Shown here one piece after another: positions 1 to 8,173 of a stretch of 45,815 nucleotides of DNA. The DNA is from an uncultured Clostridia bacterium (GTDB taxonomy: Bacteria; Bacillota; Clostridia; Christensenellales; UBA1242): contig CALWKF010000012.1 in the NCBI GenBank assembly GCA_944381215.1, positions 1 to 45,815 of the forward strand. The letters are read 5' to 3'. Each line of letters opens with the position of its first letter. Within the stretch, counting starts at the first letter, position 1. A model generated the notes under the pieces. That model was not told the origin of the DNA and ran no database searches. It was given only the letters and a program-made list of their open reading frames with translations. The position numbers and the translations under genes were made by a program.

Positions 1-1692
1 ACCCGAGATGTAATAATACGGCGCGTTAGAGAATACACTAGTGAGGCTCTGGCCGATGTAGACGCAGTCGACACTCATAGGTAGTGGCGAAATCGTTACC
101 GTAGAAATTCCCGAGCGCAGAATTTTATCAAACTGTCTAAGGCTTATCTCGGAGCCCCCTAAAATGTTTTGCATTTGCTCTAAGACTGCGCTGATTTTTT
201 GAAAATTCTGCCTCGATATACTTTGGCGGAGCAGGTCGCCCTCCTCCTCAAAACTCATGGCGAGGCCGTCAAGGTTTTCTTGCAATGCGGTTTCCTCAAA
301 AAAGTTCTTAACCGCCGACACCATCTCGCCTATCGTTTTACTGCCGTTTAGATTTTTACCCAAGTTTTGTAGAGGGTACAGGCACGATTTAATCTCGTAA
401 TACCTGTCAAAATCGGGGTCAATATAGGCTGGTTTATCGTCACTAAAAAAGCGTTCTCCCACGATTCCGTAGCGCAGGACAGCGCGCTCGAAAACCGCGT
501 AATCTTCGACGCTCAGCCCACAAAAAGCACTTTTTACAAACCTTAGCATGTCTTTTGTGCGATAGTTGTCGAGCACGCAATCGAGTGCCGTGAGCAAAAA
601 TTTAGTACCCTCCGCATCTATGAGTTTAAATGGGTTATCTATCCAAAACGGGATGCCGTACTTCGTGAACACGCGCACAAAAATCGGCGCATACCTCTCG
701 ATATCGGCACTGTTTATTACAATGTCGCGGTACCTTGCTCCGTTTTTAATTTTTTCGGTGATGTCGAGGGCCATAAATTCCACCTCGTTAGTCGGGTTCG
801 GCGCACTAAAAAGACGGACTTGCTTATTGCTCTCTAACTCCATTTTGGGCGTGTTGATTGCCATGACGTTTTGCAAGATGTGGCGACTGAACGCGGGCAT
901 GGAGTTGGGGGCCGTAAACATGCTGGGAGTGAGATTTAGATTTTTAGCCAAGGCCATTGCGTGCGAAAAAATGTCGTTTACGTAGACAGACTTGTTGCTT
1001 TGCTCCTCACTGGGCGTAAGTATTCCAATATTGACCGAGTGCGCTTTTTGGGTCAAAATTTTTAGGATGTCGAACCCGCGCTCTGTCATGCTGTCAAAAT
1101 TACAAAAATACACGTCGGTGTTCTCAAAATCGCGACTGTCCCCTATGATTTCACACGCAAGGGCCAGGCGGTTGTTCGAGTCGATGTATTCATTCGATAA
1201 AAATTTTTCGTATTCCTCATAAATTAGCGCAATGTCGTTTAATTTTAGTCGCAGTGCGGAGCTGTGCACCTTATTAACATTTTCGCGCAAGTCCATAGGA
1301 GTAATCTTGCAACTCTTTAACTGGGCAATCGAGTCGAACAAGATACTCGCAAAGGCAATAGTTTTAGCGGTCGAGGCAAAACATTTTAATTCCTTTCCCT
1401 TCTCTGTTAAAATTTTTTCGATTACCATTGTAGCACCAAGGCTCGAAAGCACTTGCGGGGCTTGGACGCGCTGGAGTAACTTGCTACTAAAACGCGCAAA
1501 ACTAACCACGTCCACATCAAACGTTGCGGTTAAATTCAGCTCCTTTAAAATTCGCTCCTCCATAGTGAGCGAGAATCTATCAGGCACGATTACGAGTTGC
1601 TTTCGCCCCTCGATTAAATTCTTCCCAAGCTCACGAATTTGTGTAGATGTTACATCGTTAAAATTATCCCCTAGTGTAAACGCTAATTTCAT
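1..1692 (-). CDS. addB: AddB/RexB-like helicase-nuclease subunit B, 3' end outside window
   Basis: The first 564 codons of a minus-strand gene running off the window start. The ATG at 1692 is preceded by GAGGGG at good spacing. The protein opens MKLAFTLGDNF and continues with LVIVPDRFSLTMEERIL and DVDVVSFARFSSKLL, the pattern of the AddB/RexB N-terminal helicase-like domain. The visible end (SPLPMSVDCVYIGQSLTSVF) matches the region before the third helicase-like motif. AddB pairs with AddA to resect double-strand breaks for recombination. No GxxGxGK(S/T) Walker A is present where AddB normally has one; streptococcal-type RexB also lacks it. The nuclease domain and iron-sulfur cysteines would lie outside the window, so they cannot be checked. 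Open plus-strand frames here are shadows. Confidence 0.8.
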   Translation of the reverse strand, partial: MKLAFTLGDNFNDVTSTQIRELGKNLIEGRKQLVIVPDRFSLTMEERILKELNLTATFDVDVVSFARFSSKLLQRVQAPQVLSSLGATMVIEKILTEKGKELKCFASTAKTIAFASILFDSIAQLKSCKITPMDLRENVNKVHSSALRLKLNDIALIYEEYEKFLSNEYIDSNNRLALACEIIGDSRDFENTDVYFCNFDSMTERGFDILKILTQKAHSVNIGILTPSEEQSNKSVYVNDIFSHAMALAKNLNLTPSMFTAPNSMPAFSRHILQNVMAINTPKMELESNKQVRLFSAPNPTNEVEFMALDITEKIKNGARYRDIVINSADIERYAPIFVRVFTKYGIPFWIDNPFKLIDAEGTKFLLTALDCVLDNYRTKDMLRFVKSAFCGLSVEDYAVFERAVLRYGIVGERFFSDDKPAYIDPDFDRYYEIKSCLYPLQNLGKNLNGSKTIGEMVSAVKNFFEETALQENLDGLAMSFEEEGDLLRQSISRQNFQKISAVLEQMQNILGGSEISLRQFDKILRSGISTVTISPLPMSVDCVYIGQSLTSVFSNAPYYYISG

Positions 1693-1760
1693 ATTTCCCC
1701 TCATTAGTTATTTTTAGAATGATATCACAAAATTCAAATTTAATCAAACTAAATTAGGAT

Positions 1761-1785
1761 AAAATAAAAAGCGCGTACTCGCGCC
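1761..1785 (-). terminator. Intrinsic terminator upstream of addB
   Basis: On the minus strand a GCGCG-AGTA-CGCGC hairpin (arms 1771-1775 and 1780-1784) is followed by a T-run at 1761-1770. It would end transcription of the gene at 1903-2760 before addB. Confidence 0.75.
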
Positions 1786-1852
1786 CATAAAAATTCATAT
1801 TTTATTAAAAAACTATTAAAATTTATTAAAAATGATAATTAAACTAAATAAT

Positions 1853-1907
1853 ATTAGGTATTATGCAAGTATTATGCATTATACATTTTTGTTGCATAGT
1901 ACCTAAT
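1853..1907. repeat. GCATAGTAC inverted-repeat element
   Basis: Left arm 1853-1868 (ATTAGGTATTATGCAA) and right arm 1892-1907 (TTGCATAGTACCTAAT) are complementary at 15 of 16 positions, with a 23-nt loop. The right arm overlaps the TAG stop codon of the minus-strand gene ending at 1903. The same repeat family recurs at 4665, 13087, 15405, 29908 and 44145. Confidence 0.85.
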
Positions 1908-2760
1908 TATTAACGAACTTTTCAGCCATTCCCAATGTTTTTAGAAAGTTTTTTAACTCGTCAAGTTTGGAGCCGTTTGCGAGGCTCGAAATTGTTGCAA
2001 TATGCCCTATCATTTTCTCCTGCGAGCGAGCAAAAGTGTCCTCTATCCTCTTTAATTTATTTTTTAATTCTGCGTTTTGTTCGCGCAGTTCGGCAATCAA
2101 CACTTCTTTCCTTCGCAAATCGATTAGCGAATTTTGGAGTGCAGTATTTGCAAACTCAGCCTCGCGCTTAAGAGTAGTCTCGATATTTTCCTCAGCACTC
2201 TTTTTAACTAAACGCACTAAACCCCAAAACAGTGCCTCTATATCTTTGTTGCTTACGCCCTTTTGATGTTGAATTGGCATCATGCTAATATTATTCCTTT
2301 TTATTGCGCGCGTAGCAATATTTCGTTTTTCTAGCAATTTTTGCACCCTTTCAACGAGTTCGGGGGCGTTTTTTAACGTGTTGCGATACTTGTTTTGATA
2401 TCTAATCATTAATTTCATATCACCGTTAGCAAGGTCTAGGCACTTTTGCCTAACGCTCTTGTGGTCGCGATTATCAAGAAGGGCTATAAGTAACTTTTCA
2501 GTCTCCATATTAGAAAAATGAAAACTGGTAGTATTAATTTCAATGCCGTTTTTATTTAAAATTTCACGAATTTTATCATCATTTTCATATAAATTGCATA
2601 ATTTATAGTAAAAATTACGCACGCTAAAAGGTTTTCGATTAGTCAGTTTTCCATATTCGTTGAACACTTCGAGCAGACTATTCTCTCCTTTCCCTTCCGC
2701 CATATTTACTAATACTTTTATATCTTTAATTTCCCAACCCAAAATTTTGTTTCCTTTCAT
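1903..2760 (-). CDS. Myb/SANT-like HTH protein with coiled coil
   Basis: A 285-residue protein. The start is set at the ATG at 2760, which follows AAAGGAG; an upstream in-frame ATG has no such site. The N-terminus (LGWEIKDIKVLVNMAEGKG ... SVRNFYYKLC) resembles the Myb/SANT-like helix-turn-helix of RsfA-type regulators, with the spaced aromatic residues typical of that fold. The middle is basic, and about residues 200-260 form a strongly predicted coiled coil rich in Glu, Lys and Leu. The likely role is DNA binding as an oligomer, but the target is unknown. The stop codon lies within a palindromic repeat, and a terminator follows at 1761-1785. Family assignment is by motif impression only. Confidence 0.6.
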   Translation of the reverse strand: MKGNKILGWEIKDIKVLVNMAEGKGENSLLEVFNEYGKLTNRKPFSVRNFYYKLCNLYENDDKIREILNKNGIEINTTSFHFSNMETEKLLIALLDNRDHKSVRQKCLDLANGDMKLMIRYQNKYRNTLKNAPELVERVQKLLEKRNIATRAIKRNNISMMPIQHQKGVSNKDIEALFWGLVRLVKKSAEENIETTLKREAEFANTALQNSLIDLRRKEVLIAELREQNAELKNKLKRIEDTFARSQEKMIGHIATISSLANGSKLDELKNFLKTLGMAEKFVNN

Positions 2761-2872
2761 ATTACGCTCCTTTGATATTTTCGAAGAAATTATTGACCGC
2801 AAAATGATATTTTAGACATCAATTTGCATATTTTTAACTAAAATTTAATAAAATATCACGAGGTAATGTATC

Positions 2873-3838
2873 TTGGAAAATTATTTTATACAAATTACAA
2901 GTACTAGACCTATGGCATTTTCGGTAAATTCGAAGCACATAGGAGTCGTCAGTCGTGAGTACGAAGCACTCGAACTCGAGGTTGAAAAAGAGGACTTCGT
3001 TTTGTCCTGCTACCCGCTAGAATCATTAGCGGGGGAAATTGCTATTCCATTTTCCGCTCAGATTGAAATTGTAGGTGGTAAAATATTTTCGAAAAACGAC
3101 AATTTATTAGTTACCGATTTTGGCAATGGGCACTTCATTTTTGAGGCAAAACCTCCAAAAATTATAAAAAATAGTGTAAATTTAGTTCAAATTTCAAAGA
3201 TTTTAGATGAAAATTCGATTTCTATACACAAAAATGCGCTAAACATTTCGAATAGCAAACGCACCCTTTACTACCCTTTGCCCTACATTTTATCAACTGC
3301 TGAAATAATAGACGTGGGCCCCTTAATATTTATATCAGGCACAACCACGGATAATAAAATGTACGGCCTTTTTGTAAATAAAAACCTTCAAATCGAGTTT
3401 GATGGAGTGGCCGACAAAATCGAGTACACTGACGGAAAAATTATCACCTTAAACAACGTTAACGACATTGCAAGACACGGCCTTGTATCAATTTACACAC
3501 GGGAACAGAGTGGGTTTAAAAAATCTAGCCAGTATTCAGTTTACGCCAATAACGAACCCGTACCGCCCGCATCTACTGAGGCACTACCTCTCGCATTTAT
3601 AGAGGCCATTAGCATAGAAAATTTTACACTCGCGCGCTCGTACTTACACCCCTCGCTAAGTGCCTCGCTCCAAGATGAGCACATTCGCGCATACTTTGGC
3701 GACTTTGTAGAAGTTTTGCCCACGCTAAATAAAAATACATCCAACCTAGCACTAGTTTACAGCGGAAACCCGAGATTCGTAAAAACTTATCATTTTGAAA
3801 TAAAAGATAACCGAATTGTCGACATTGATACCATATAA
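2873..3838 (+). CDS. Hypothetical protein (321 aa)
   Basis: The start is a TTG at 2873 placed 9 nt after GAGG; no better in-frame ATG exists nearby. I do not recognise the family. There is no signal peptide, membrane segment or cysteine cluster. Residues 1-215 alternate short hydrophobic and polar stretches, consistent with a mostly beta-sheet protein. The C-terminal 85 residues (AFIEAISIENFTLARSYLHPSLSASL) look like a separate small alpha/beta domain, faintly like NTF2/SnoaL-type folds. It ends 60 nt before yugP, which has its own promoter, so the two are probably separate units. Divergent from the gene at 1903-2760. Confidence 0.6.
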   Translation: MENYFIQITSTRPMAFSVNSKHIGVVSREYEALELEVEKEDFVLSCYPLESLAGEIAIPFSAQIEIVGGKIFSKNDNLLVTDFGNGHFIFEAKPPKIIKNSVNLVQISKILDENSISIHKNALNISNSKRTLYYPLPYILSTAEIIDVGPLIFISGTTTDNKMYGLFVNKNLQIEFDGVADKIEYTDGKIITLNNVNDIARHGLVSIYTREQSGFKKSSQYSVYANNEPVPPASTEALPLAFIEAISIENFTLARSYLHPSLSASLQDEHIRAYFGDFVEVLPTLNKNTSNLALVYSGNPRFVKTYHFEIKDNRIVDIDTI

Positions 3839-3841
3839 TAT

Positions 3842-3870
3842 TTGATTTTTTCACAAACTTTTGATATAAT
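3842..3870 (+). promoter_or_regulatory. Sigma-A promoter of yugP
   Basis: TTGATT at 3842-3847 and TATAAT at 3865-3870 with exactly 17 bp between them, 27 nt upstream of the yugP ATG and just after the preceding stop codon. Confidence 0.75.
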
Positions 3871-3897
3871 TAATTATCTTTACAAAAAGGGGAAAAT

Positions 3898-4635
3898 ATG
3901 TTTGATTTTTATGTACTATATTGGCTACTGGGCATTATAATCGTACCTGGCTTTATATTGGCAATTTGGGCGCAGACAAAGGTAACTAGGACTTATAACA
4001 AAACTAAAACCATGAAGCCCAAAACTACTGACTTAACCGCGGACCAAGTCGCGCGCGAAATACTTGACAAAAACGACCTCTATGAGATTAGCATTAACTC
4101 GACCGAGGGTGAACTTACCGACCACTACAACCCGCGCGAAGGCACAATTTCGCTAAGTAAAGGCGTTTACGGACAGAACACAATCGCCGCACTCAGCGTT
4201 GCCGCGCACGAAGTTGGGCACGCGATTCAGCAAAAAGAAGGGCATTTTGCGACAAAACTGCGTACTTTTTTAGTGCCAATTATCAATTTTAGCGATAAAA
4301 TATTGTGGCCACTTGTCATTATTGGAATTTTATTTAACATTTTTGCCAGTGCCGACTCCATTGTCGGAAACATTTTTATGTATGCTGGTATTGCGTTTTT
4401 CGGGTTGACAGTATTATTTAGTTTGGTAACCCTGCCCACAGAGTTGGATGCATCGAAACGTGCGTTGCAACAACTTACCGAAGGCGGATACCTAACCGAT
4501 GAGGAAGATATAAAGTCCGCAAAGTCAATGTTACGCGCAGCGGCACTAACCTATGTTGCCTCCCTCCTTATTGCAATACTTACCTTAGTTCGTTTTATCG
4601 TTACGATTTTAATTATACGCAATAACAATAACTAA
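3898..4635 (+). CDS. yugP: YugP-type membrane zinc metallopeptidase
   Basis: A 245-residue integral membrane protease of the Zn_peptidase_2 (YugP) family. The catalytic HExxH is at about residues 104-108 (HEVGHAIQ), where both histidines and the glutamate serve zinc binding and catalysis. A conserved PTELDASKRA segment follows the later membrane segments, as in family members. An N-terminal membrane helix (about residues 2-25) and three more hydrophobic stretches (about 125-145, 155-175 and 215-240) place it in the membrane. The ribosome site is AAGGGGAAAAT before the ATG. Length matches the family. The physiological substrate is not established. The gene is followed by a palindromic repeat and then a convergent HAD gene. 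Confidence 0.9.
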   Translation: MFDFYVLYWLLGIIIVPGFILAIWAQTKVTRTYNKTKTMKPKTTDLTADQVAREILDKNDLYEISINSTEGELTDHYNPREGTISLSKGVYGQNTIAALSVAAHEVGHAIQQKEGHFATKLRTFLVPIINFSDKILWPLVIIGILFNIFASADSIVGNIFMYAGIAFFGLTVLFSLVTLPTELDASKRALQQLTEGGYLTDEEDIKSAKSMLRAAALTYVASLLIAILTLVRFIVTILIIRNNNN

Positions 4636-4664
4636 TTTTTACGACAAATTAAACTTATATAAAC

Positions 4665-4698
4665 AGTACTATGCGTTTTAAAAACATTGCATAGTACT
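4665..4698. repeat. GCATAGTAC inverted-repeat element
   Basis: AGTACTATGC (4665-4674) and GCATAGTACT (4689-4698) form a perfect 10-bp inverted repeat with a 14-nt loop, 29 nt after the yugP stop codon. It is followed by a T-rich stretch and may also act as a terminator. Confidence 0.85.
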
Positions 4699-4802
4699 TA
4701 TTTTTTATTGTAAAATTGCGTTTTTTATTAAAAATTTACTATTTTTTTATTAATTTTTGCTAACATATATTCAATTTCTATAAAAACCTACCTTACATAA
4801 AA

Positions 4803-4847
4803 AATAAAAGGCCACTATTCAATTTTGCGAATAGTAGTACCTTTTAA
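4803..4847. terminator. Bidirectional terminator built from a variant repeat
   Basis: AAAAGGCCACTATTC pairs with GAATAGTAGTACCTTTT around a short loop. On the minus strand it is followed by a T-rich tract, so it can end the HAD gene whose stop is at 4850. The right half, TTTTGCGAATAGTAGTACC, recurs near 19694. Confidence 0.7.
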
Positions 4848-4849
4848 TA

Positions 4850-5485
4850 TTATTCTTTGTCAGCATTGTGAATTATATAGTCGGCAGAAATTTTACCAAA
4901 ATTATATTTATTTTCAACACCGATTGTATAAAAGCCAACACTTTTACCGAAGTCTAAATATCGTTGGGCATCCTCGAACAGCACGCACTCCTCTACACTT
5001 GTATGAAAATATTTTTGTGTGTCGCTAAACATTTCTTGTTTAGTTAGTTTTACAACTGGGCAAGAGATTACATCTTTAAACCTATTCATCATCCCCCAAC
5101 GCTCTAGCATGCTTTCGATAACATCAGCAAACTGATTTGACACAATGTAAATAGTACGATCAGAATACTTTGCCAGCATTTTATCAACATACTTATAGTG
5201 AGGCAACTCGGTATCGCGTGCTCGCTCGCGGAACAAGTCGACATAGTCGTCCGCAACATCTTCAACTTTTAGCGAAGTACCATACATCTCGTTAATTTTC
5301 TCAAGGTATTCAGCGGCGGACTTGCCAACAATTTTCTCAAAATCGTCCTCAGTAAACACGGCCCCTTGGCGCGCTACCAGCTCTTTTATAACCAAATAAT
5401 TTAGCGGTTCGGTATCGGCGATTGTGCCGTCAAAGTCCATTATAAAAGTCGATTTATTATCTAAAATCTCACTAATCTTGCTCAT
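4850..5485 (-). CDS. HAD-superfamily hydrolase (phosphoglucomutase-like)
   Basis: A 211-residue haloacid dehalogenase-type phosphatase. Motif I is FIMDFDGTIADTEP (nucleophile Asp17, acid/base Asp19), motif II is VSNQ at about residue 118, and motif IV is LFEDA at about residue 170. The cap inserted after motif I is helical, as in the beta-phosphoglucomutase/Gph group. The start is set at the ATG at 5485 after AAAGGG. The longer ORF would extend into a terminator hairpin at 5507-5530. The substrate cannot be predicted. The sequence is compact and complete. Confidence 0.85.
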   Translation of the reverse strand: MSKISEILDNKSTFIMDFDGTIADTEPLNYLVIKELVARQGAVFTEDDFEKIVGKSAAEYLEKINEMYGTSLKVEDVADDYVDLFRERARDTELPHYKYVDKMLAKYSDRTIYIVSNQFADVIESMLERWGMMNRFKDVISCPVVKLTKQEMFSDTQKYFHTSVEECVLFEDAQRYLDFGKSVGFYTIGVENKYNFGKISADYIIHNADKE

Positions 5486-5506
5486 AATTAATCCCTTTTT
5501 ATATAA

Positions 5507-5530
5507 TAAAGGGGAGAACCTCACTCCCCA
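5507..5530 (-). terminator. Intrinsic terminator
   Basis: A GGGGAG/CTCCCC hairpin followed on the minus strand by a T-rich tract. It lies between the upstream membrane-protein gene (ending at 5572) and the HAD start at 5485. Confidence 0.6.
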
Positions 5531-5571
5531 ACTACTATATTTTACCATATTTTAGCAATTTAGACAACAAT

Positions 5572-6369
5572 TTAAGACAAAGGTGTCAAAATAAACATAT
5601 TTTGAGAAATGTTCAACCCCAGATTTTTAAGAGGCATTTGTTCTCGAATCAACTCAAAGGGGTAACGCACGGCTTCTTCCAACTCGCTTTGTTCAATGTC
5701 GAGGTCTTCGAGCAAGGCATTTAATGCATACGTGTTATCTTCTCCAGTCAGGCGATTTATTTGGAAATTAATATTCTGCACCATTTCCGAGGCTTGCACC
5801 ACAGGAATAAAGTTTGCCGACACAGTTAGATAAATAATACTTGGCAAGTCCCCCATACTAAATGGCAACAAAAGCGCGAGATTTTCCAAATTTATTGAAA
5901 AAGTTGAGCTACATTCAATCTGCCTTGCGTCTATCGAATGCATGGTAAAATCAATCGCTTTTACGCAGTCTTGTATGTTAGCGGACGTAAAATAATCGTT
6001 TATCATCACCGCCACATCCAGCCCATTCAGTTCCAAAACCGAGTGGTACACCGACTCATTTGAAAGCAATCTATCAAAGTCCACTACCCCATTTTGTATA
6101 ACTGAAGCACCATTTGACTCTCGCACACTGGAGTTGATTTTGGAACGGGTTACCGCCATTTGAGTGTCATTCACACGGTCCACAAAGGGTGCAGAATAAG
6201 TGCGATTTAGCAGTTCGGACAATCGAACATCGCCGTTATCTTCGCGCACCCCTCCTAAAATTACCCCAACAATCACCAAAACGCACACTACTAAAATCAG
6301 CATAAAAATCAGGGAGTTTTTCAGGCAACCCTTCCGCTTTTTTTTATCACTTTTTCCGAAAAAATTCAT
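5572..6369 (-). CDS. Membrane-anchored protein of unknown function
   Basis: A 265-residue protein with a Lys/Arg-rich N-terminus (SDKKKRKGC) and one hydrophobic helix at about residues 19-41, so it is anchored with the remainder probably outside. The outer part has no motif that I recognise; it contains a hydrophobic LENLALLLPFSMGDLPSIIYL stretch and an acidic helix near the C-terminus. The ATG lies 2 nt after the stop codon of the 51-residue membrane protein upstream, which implies translational coupling. The pair probably acts together at the membrane. No known family is recognised. Confidence 0.65.
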   Translation of the reverse strand: MNFFGKSDKKKRKGCLKNSLIFMLILVVCVLVIVGVILGGVREDNGDVRLSELLNRTYSAPFVDRVNDTQMAVTRSKINSSVRESNGASVIQNGVVDFDRLLSNESVYHSVLELNGLDVAVMINDYFTSANIQDCVKAIDFTMHSIDARQIECSSTFSINLENLALLLPFSMGDLPSIIYLTVSANFIPVVQASEMVQNINFQINRLTGEDNTYALNALLEDLDIEQSELEEAVRYPFELIREQMPLKNLGLNISQNMFILTPLS

Positions 6370-6371
6370 TC

Positions 6372-6527
6372 CTATAACTTATATAATGCACCTAACTTAA
6401 GCATCGCTTCGGTCGTAGTATCGTCAGCCCCGCTTACCGAAAAATACACGAAGTAAATAACCAGACCAATAATTGCTAGCGGTAGCACGACCTTGAGTAA
6501 AAACTTCAATAAACGAATAAGGCACAT
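6372..6527 (-). CDS. Small single-pass membrane protein (51 aa)
   Basis: The start is the ATG at 6527, which follows AGAAAGGAG; the longer frame lacks a ribosome site. The protein is one hydrophobic helix (about residues 5-30: LLKFLLKVVLPLAIIGLVIY) followed by a short polar tail. Its stop codon nearly touches the next gene's start, so it is probably co-translated with the 265-residue membrane-anchored protein. Function is unknown. Confidence 0.65.
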   Translation of the reverse strand: MCLIRLLKFLLKVVLPLAIIGLVIYFVYFSVSGADDTTTEAMLKLGALYKL

Positions 6528-6662
6528 ACTTTTTCTCCTTTCTAAAATTATACTAGAAAACGGCACCCGAATGCAAGCAATTACCACATATTTAAGGTAC
6601 TTTTATGCGAAGCGTGTCCACTTGCGCTTCTTGTTATTTCTAAACGAAAAATTCAAAAATTG

Positions 6663-6696
6663 GCGAAAAAACATGAAAAAACGCGAAAAAACATGA
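6663..6696. repeat. 20-bp tandem repeat, two copies
   Basis: GCGAAAAAACATGA occurs at 6663 and again at 6683 with a 20-bp period, just upstream of the YjbR gene. A related AAAAAACGCGAAAAAA pattern (reverse complement) appears near 38897. It may be simple AT-rich drift. Confidence 0.5.
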
Positions 6697-6740
6697 TTTT
6701 TTAGTAATTTTATGATAAAATTTAGACAACGAGGTAGAAA

Positions 6741-7139
6741 ATGGAAAAAGAATTTGCCACGCGCGAAAAAATTTTAGCAGTCGCTACCAGCACTTTTAGC
6801 GCACCACCTGAATATCTGTGGAAGAGTTACCCAAACTACGCAATCTTTCGCCACCCAAATAAAAAATGGTTTGGCGCGGTAATGGATGTAGAGCGCGAGA
6901 AATTAGGACTAAGTGGCACAGGAAAAGTCGACATTCTAGCCGTGCAGTGCGACCCAATAATGCGTAGTTCCCTAATGCAACATCCTGGGATACTCCCCGC
7001 CTACCACATGAACAAGGACAAGTGGGTATCAGTTTTACTTGACAGCACAGTTGACTTAAACGAATGTTGCGCACTGCTTGACATGAGTTACGAAATCACC
7101 GAAAAGAAAGGAAAACATCCAAATAAAATCACGCCTTGA
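6741..7139 (+). CDS. YjbR/MmcQ family protein
   Basis: A 132-residue protein of the MmcQ/YjbR family, a CyaY-like fold reported to bind DNA in some members. Diagnostic segments are YPNYAIFRHPNKKWFGAVMDV, the mid-protein VDILAVQCDP, and the C-terminal LPAYHMNKDKWVSVLLD. This is the core family arrangement, with the conserved H-x-N-K-x-x-W motif near the end. GAGG lies 9 nt before the ATG. It is a stand-alone gene on the plus strand. It is the last backbone-like gene before the AT-rich island that begins within about 40 bp of its stop codon. Confidence 0.8.
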   Translation: MEKEFATREKILAVATSTFSAPPEYLWKSYPNYAIFRHPNKKWFGAVMDVEREKLGLSGTGKVDILAVQCDPIMRSSLMQHPGILPAYHMNKDKWVSVLLDSTVDLNECCALLDMSYEITEKKGKHPNKITP

Positions 7140-7176
7140 AAGTGTTCAACTTTTGGGATGCAATTCAAACGCTTAA

Positions 7177-7521
7177 ATAAATTACAAAATATTTTACTAT
7201 ATAAATTTTGAGAACCTGCCGAAGAGCATTTATTTTTCACTTGTAGATGGGAATTTATTTTTGACATTTGAACCAATATATATAAGTAATTATGAAACAC
7301 ACAAAAGACAAATACAAAGAGCTGGCTATAATGGGTGTCAAGTTAGAGTCCCATTCCCTCACAATTTCAAAAGTAGGCTCAGACCTCAAGATTATATTAG
7401 AGCTAATTTGCATAAAATTGATAATGGTATATACAATTTAGAACTTAAAATTGAAAGAAATGAAACAATTCCAGAAGAATACAATAACATAAATAAACCA
7501 AGAAGCATTCGTTGGTTCTAG
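7177..7521 (+). pseudogene. 5'-truncated ORF at island edge
   Basis: An open frame from 7177 to the TAG at 7521 with coding-like composition (segments LPKSIYFSLVDGNLFLTFEP, YNGCQVRVPFPHNF and YRANLHKIDNG-like stretches). It has no ATG. The only conventional start is a TTG at 7261 without a ribosome site, and coding-like sequence continues upstream of it. The frame is closed by a TAA at 7174. Arginine codons are AGA, as in the helicase gene and unlike the backbone. I read it as a gene cut at its 5' end where the island meets the YjbR gene. The family is not recognised. It could instead be a short intact ORF starting at 7261. Confidence 0.4.
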
Positions 7522-7617
7522 AAATTATTAGTCTTATTTGTTTTTTATCTTAAAATGCAAGTTTTTTTATAAACAACTATAAATTTAATACTTCTATATA
7601 TAGCTCTTTAAAAAATA

Positions 7618-7676
7618 AGTATATATAAGAATAAAATAAGTATAAAATACTATACTTACACTATACTTAACTATAC
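7618..7676. repeat. Clustered AAGTATA/TATACTT repeats
   Basis: Repeats of AAGTATA and its complement TATACTT, including AAGTATA-N6-TATACTT and a tandem ACTATACTTA. They lie between the truncated ORF and the 3' end of the HTH gene. They could be a protein-binding array, but no promoter is placed near them. Confidence 0.45.
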
Positions 7677-7691
7677 CCATAAAATTTAAAG

Positions 7692-7722
7692 AAAAAAGTG
7701 AGATTTTGACAATCTCACTTTT
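7692..7722 (-). terminator. Terminator overlapping HTH gene stop
   Basis: AAAAAGTGAGATT pairs with AATCTCACTTTTT around a 5-nt loop. On the minus strand the stem begins with the AAG TGA end of the HTH gene and is followed by a T-tract. The hairpin is symmetric and could work in both directions. Confidence 0.8.
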
Positions 7723-8026
7723 TATATAAATTCATAATTGCTTCTTTTTGGTATGGTGATAATGTTTTTAGAAAATCTAATGTTTGCTTATCTAACTTAT
7801 ATTGATTTATATCTTCTGAAAAGAACTCTGCAGGAGTAGAGCCACAAGCCTTAATAATATCAAGCAATACTGATAAAGATAGCTCAAAAGTAGTTTTATT
7901 GCTTTCTAATAAATGTATATAACTAGCATTTTTACCAATAGCCAAACTTAATGCACGAGCCGAAAGATTTGCTCTTGTTCTTATAATGCCAATACGCTCA
8001 ACAATTTGTTTTAAATCCATAAACAT
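7715..8026 (-). CDS. XRE-family HTH regulator
   Basis: A 103-residue protein with an N-terminal helix-turn-helix of the Cro/C1 type: residues about 12-62, IGIIRTRANLSARALSLAIG then NASYIHLLESNKTTFELSLSVLLDII, with the usual ASPAEFF-like end (STPAEFFSED). A short helical C-terminal domain (LSPYQKEAIMNLYKK) probably dimerises. It is divergent from the helicase gene and separated from it by about 145 bp, so it may control that gene. The ribosome site AAAGGAG precedes ATG 8026; the ATG two codons later is an alternative. Codon use is AT-rich, like the helicase. Its stop codon lies within a terminator stem. Confidence 0.8.
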   Translation of the reverse strand: MFMDLKQIVERIGIIRTRANLSARALSLAIGKNASYIHLLESNKTTFELSLSVLLDIIKACGSTPAEFFSEDINQYKLDKQTLDFLKTLSPYQKEAIMNLYKK

Positions 8027-8137
8027 ACAACTCCTTTCATACTATAAATTTTATCAGTAATCAGAATTAAGATATATTTATGACACAATACCAAATTTAG
8101 CATTATTAAATAAAATGTTTAGTGATATTAAATATTC

Positions 8138-8166
8138 TTGCAAAAATCAACCTTTTATATTATAAT
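8138..8166 (+). promoter_or_regulatory. Promoter giving a probably leaderless helicase mRNA
   Basis: TTGCAA at 8138-8143 and TATAAT at 8161-8166 are exactly 17 bp apart. The ATG at 8174 is 8 nt after the -10 box, where transcription would begin, and there is no ribosome site. The TTG of the longer ORF is the -35 box itself. Confidence 0.7.
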
Positions 8167-8173
8167 ACACTAT

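Noticed and set aside
566..1717. Three open frames on the plus strand
   Set aside because: They mirror the addB/rexB gene on the minus strand, which has a clear start, ribosome site and family pattern.
7140..7260. Copy of the tRNA-Arg 3' end as attachment site at the far side of the island
   Set aside because: No match to the tRNA 3' sequence was found near the YjbR gene, so integration at the tRNA is not proven.
7294..7443. Alternative 49-codon ATG frame inside the island edge ORF
   Set aside because: No ribosome site, and composition fits the longer frame at 7177-7521 better.
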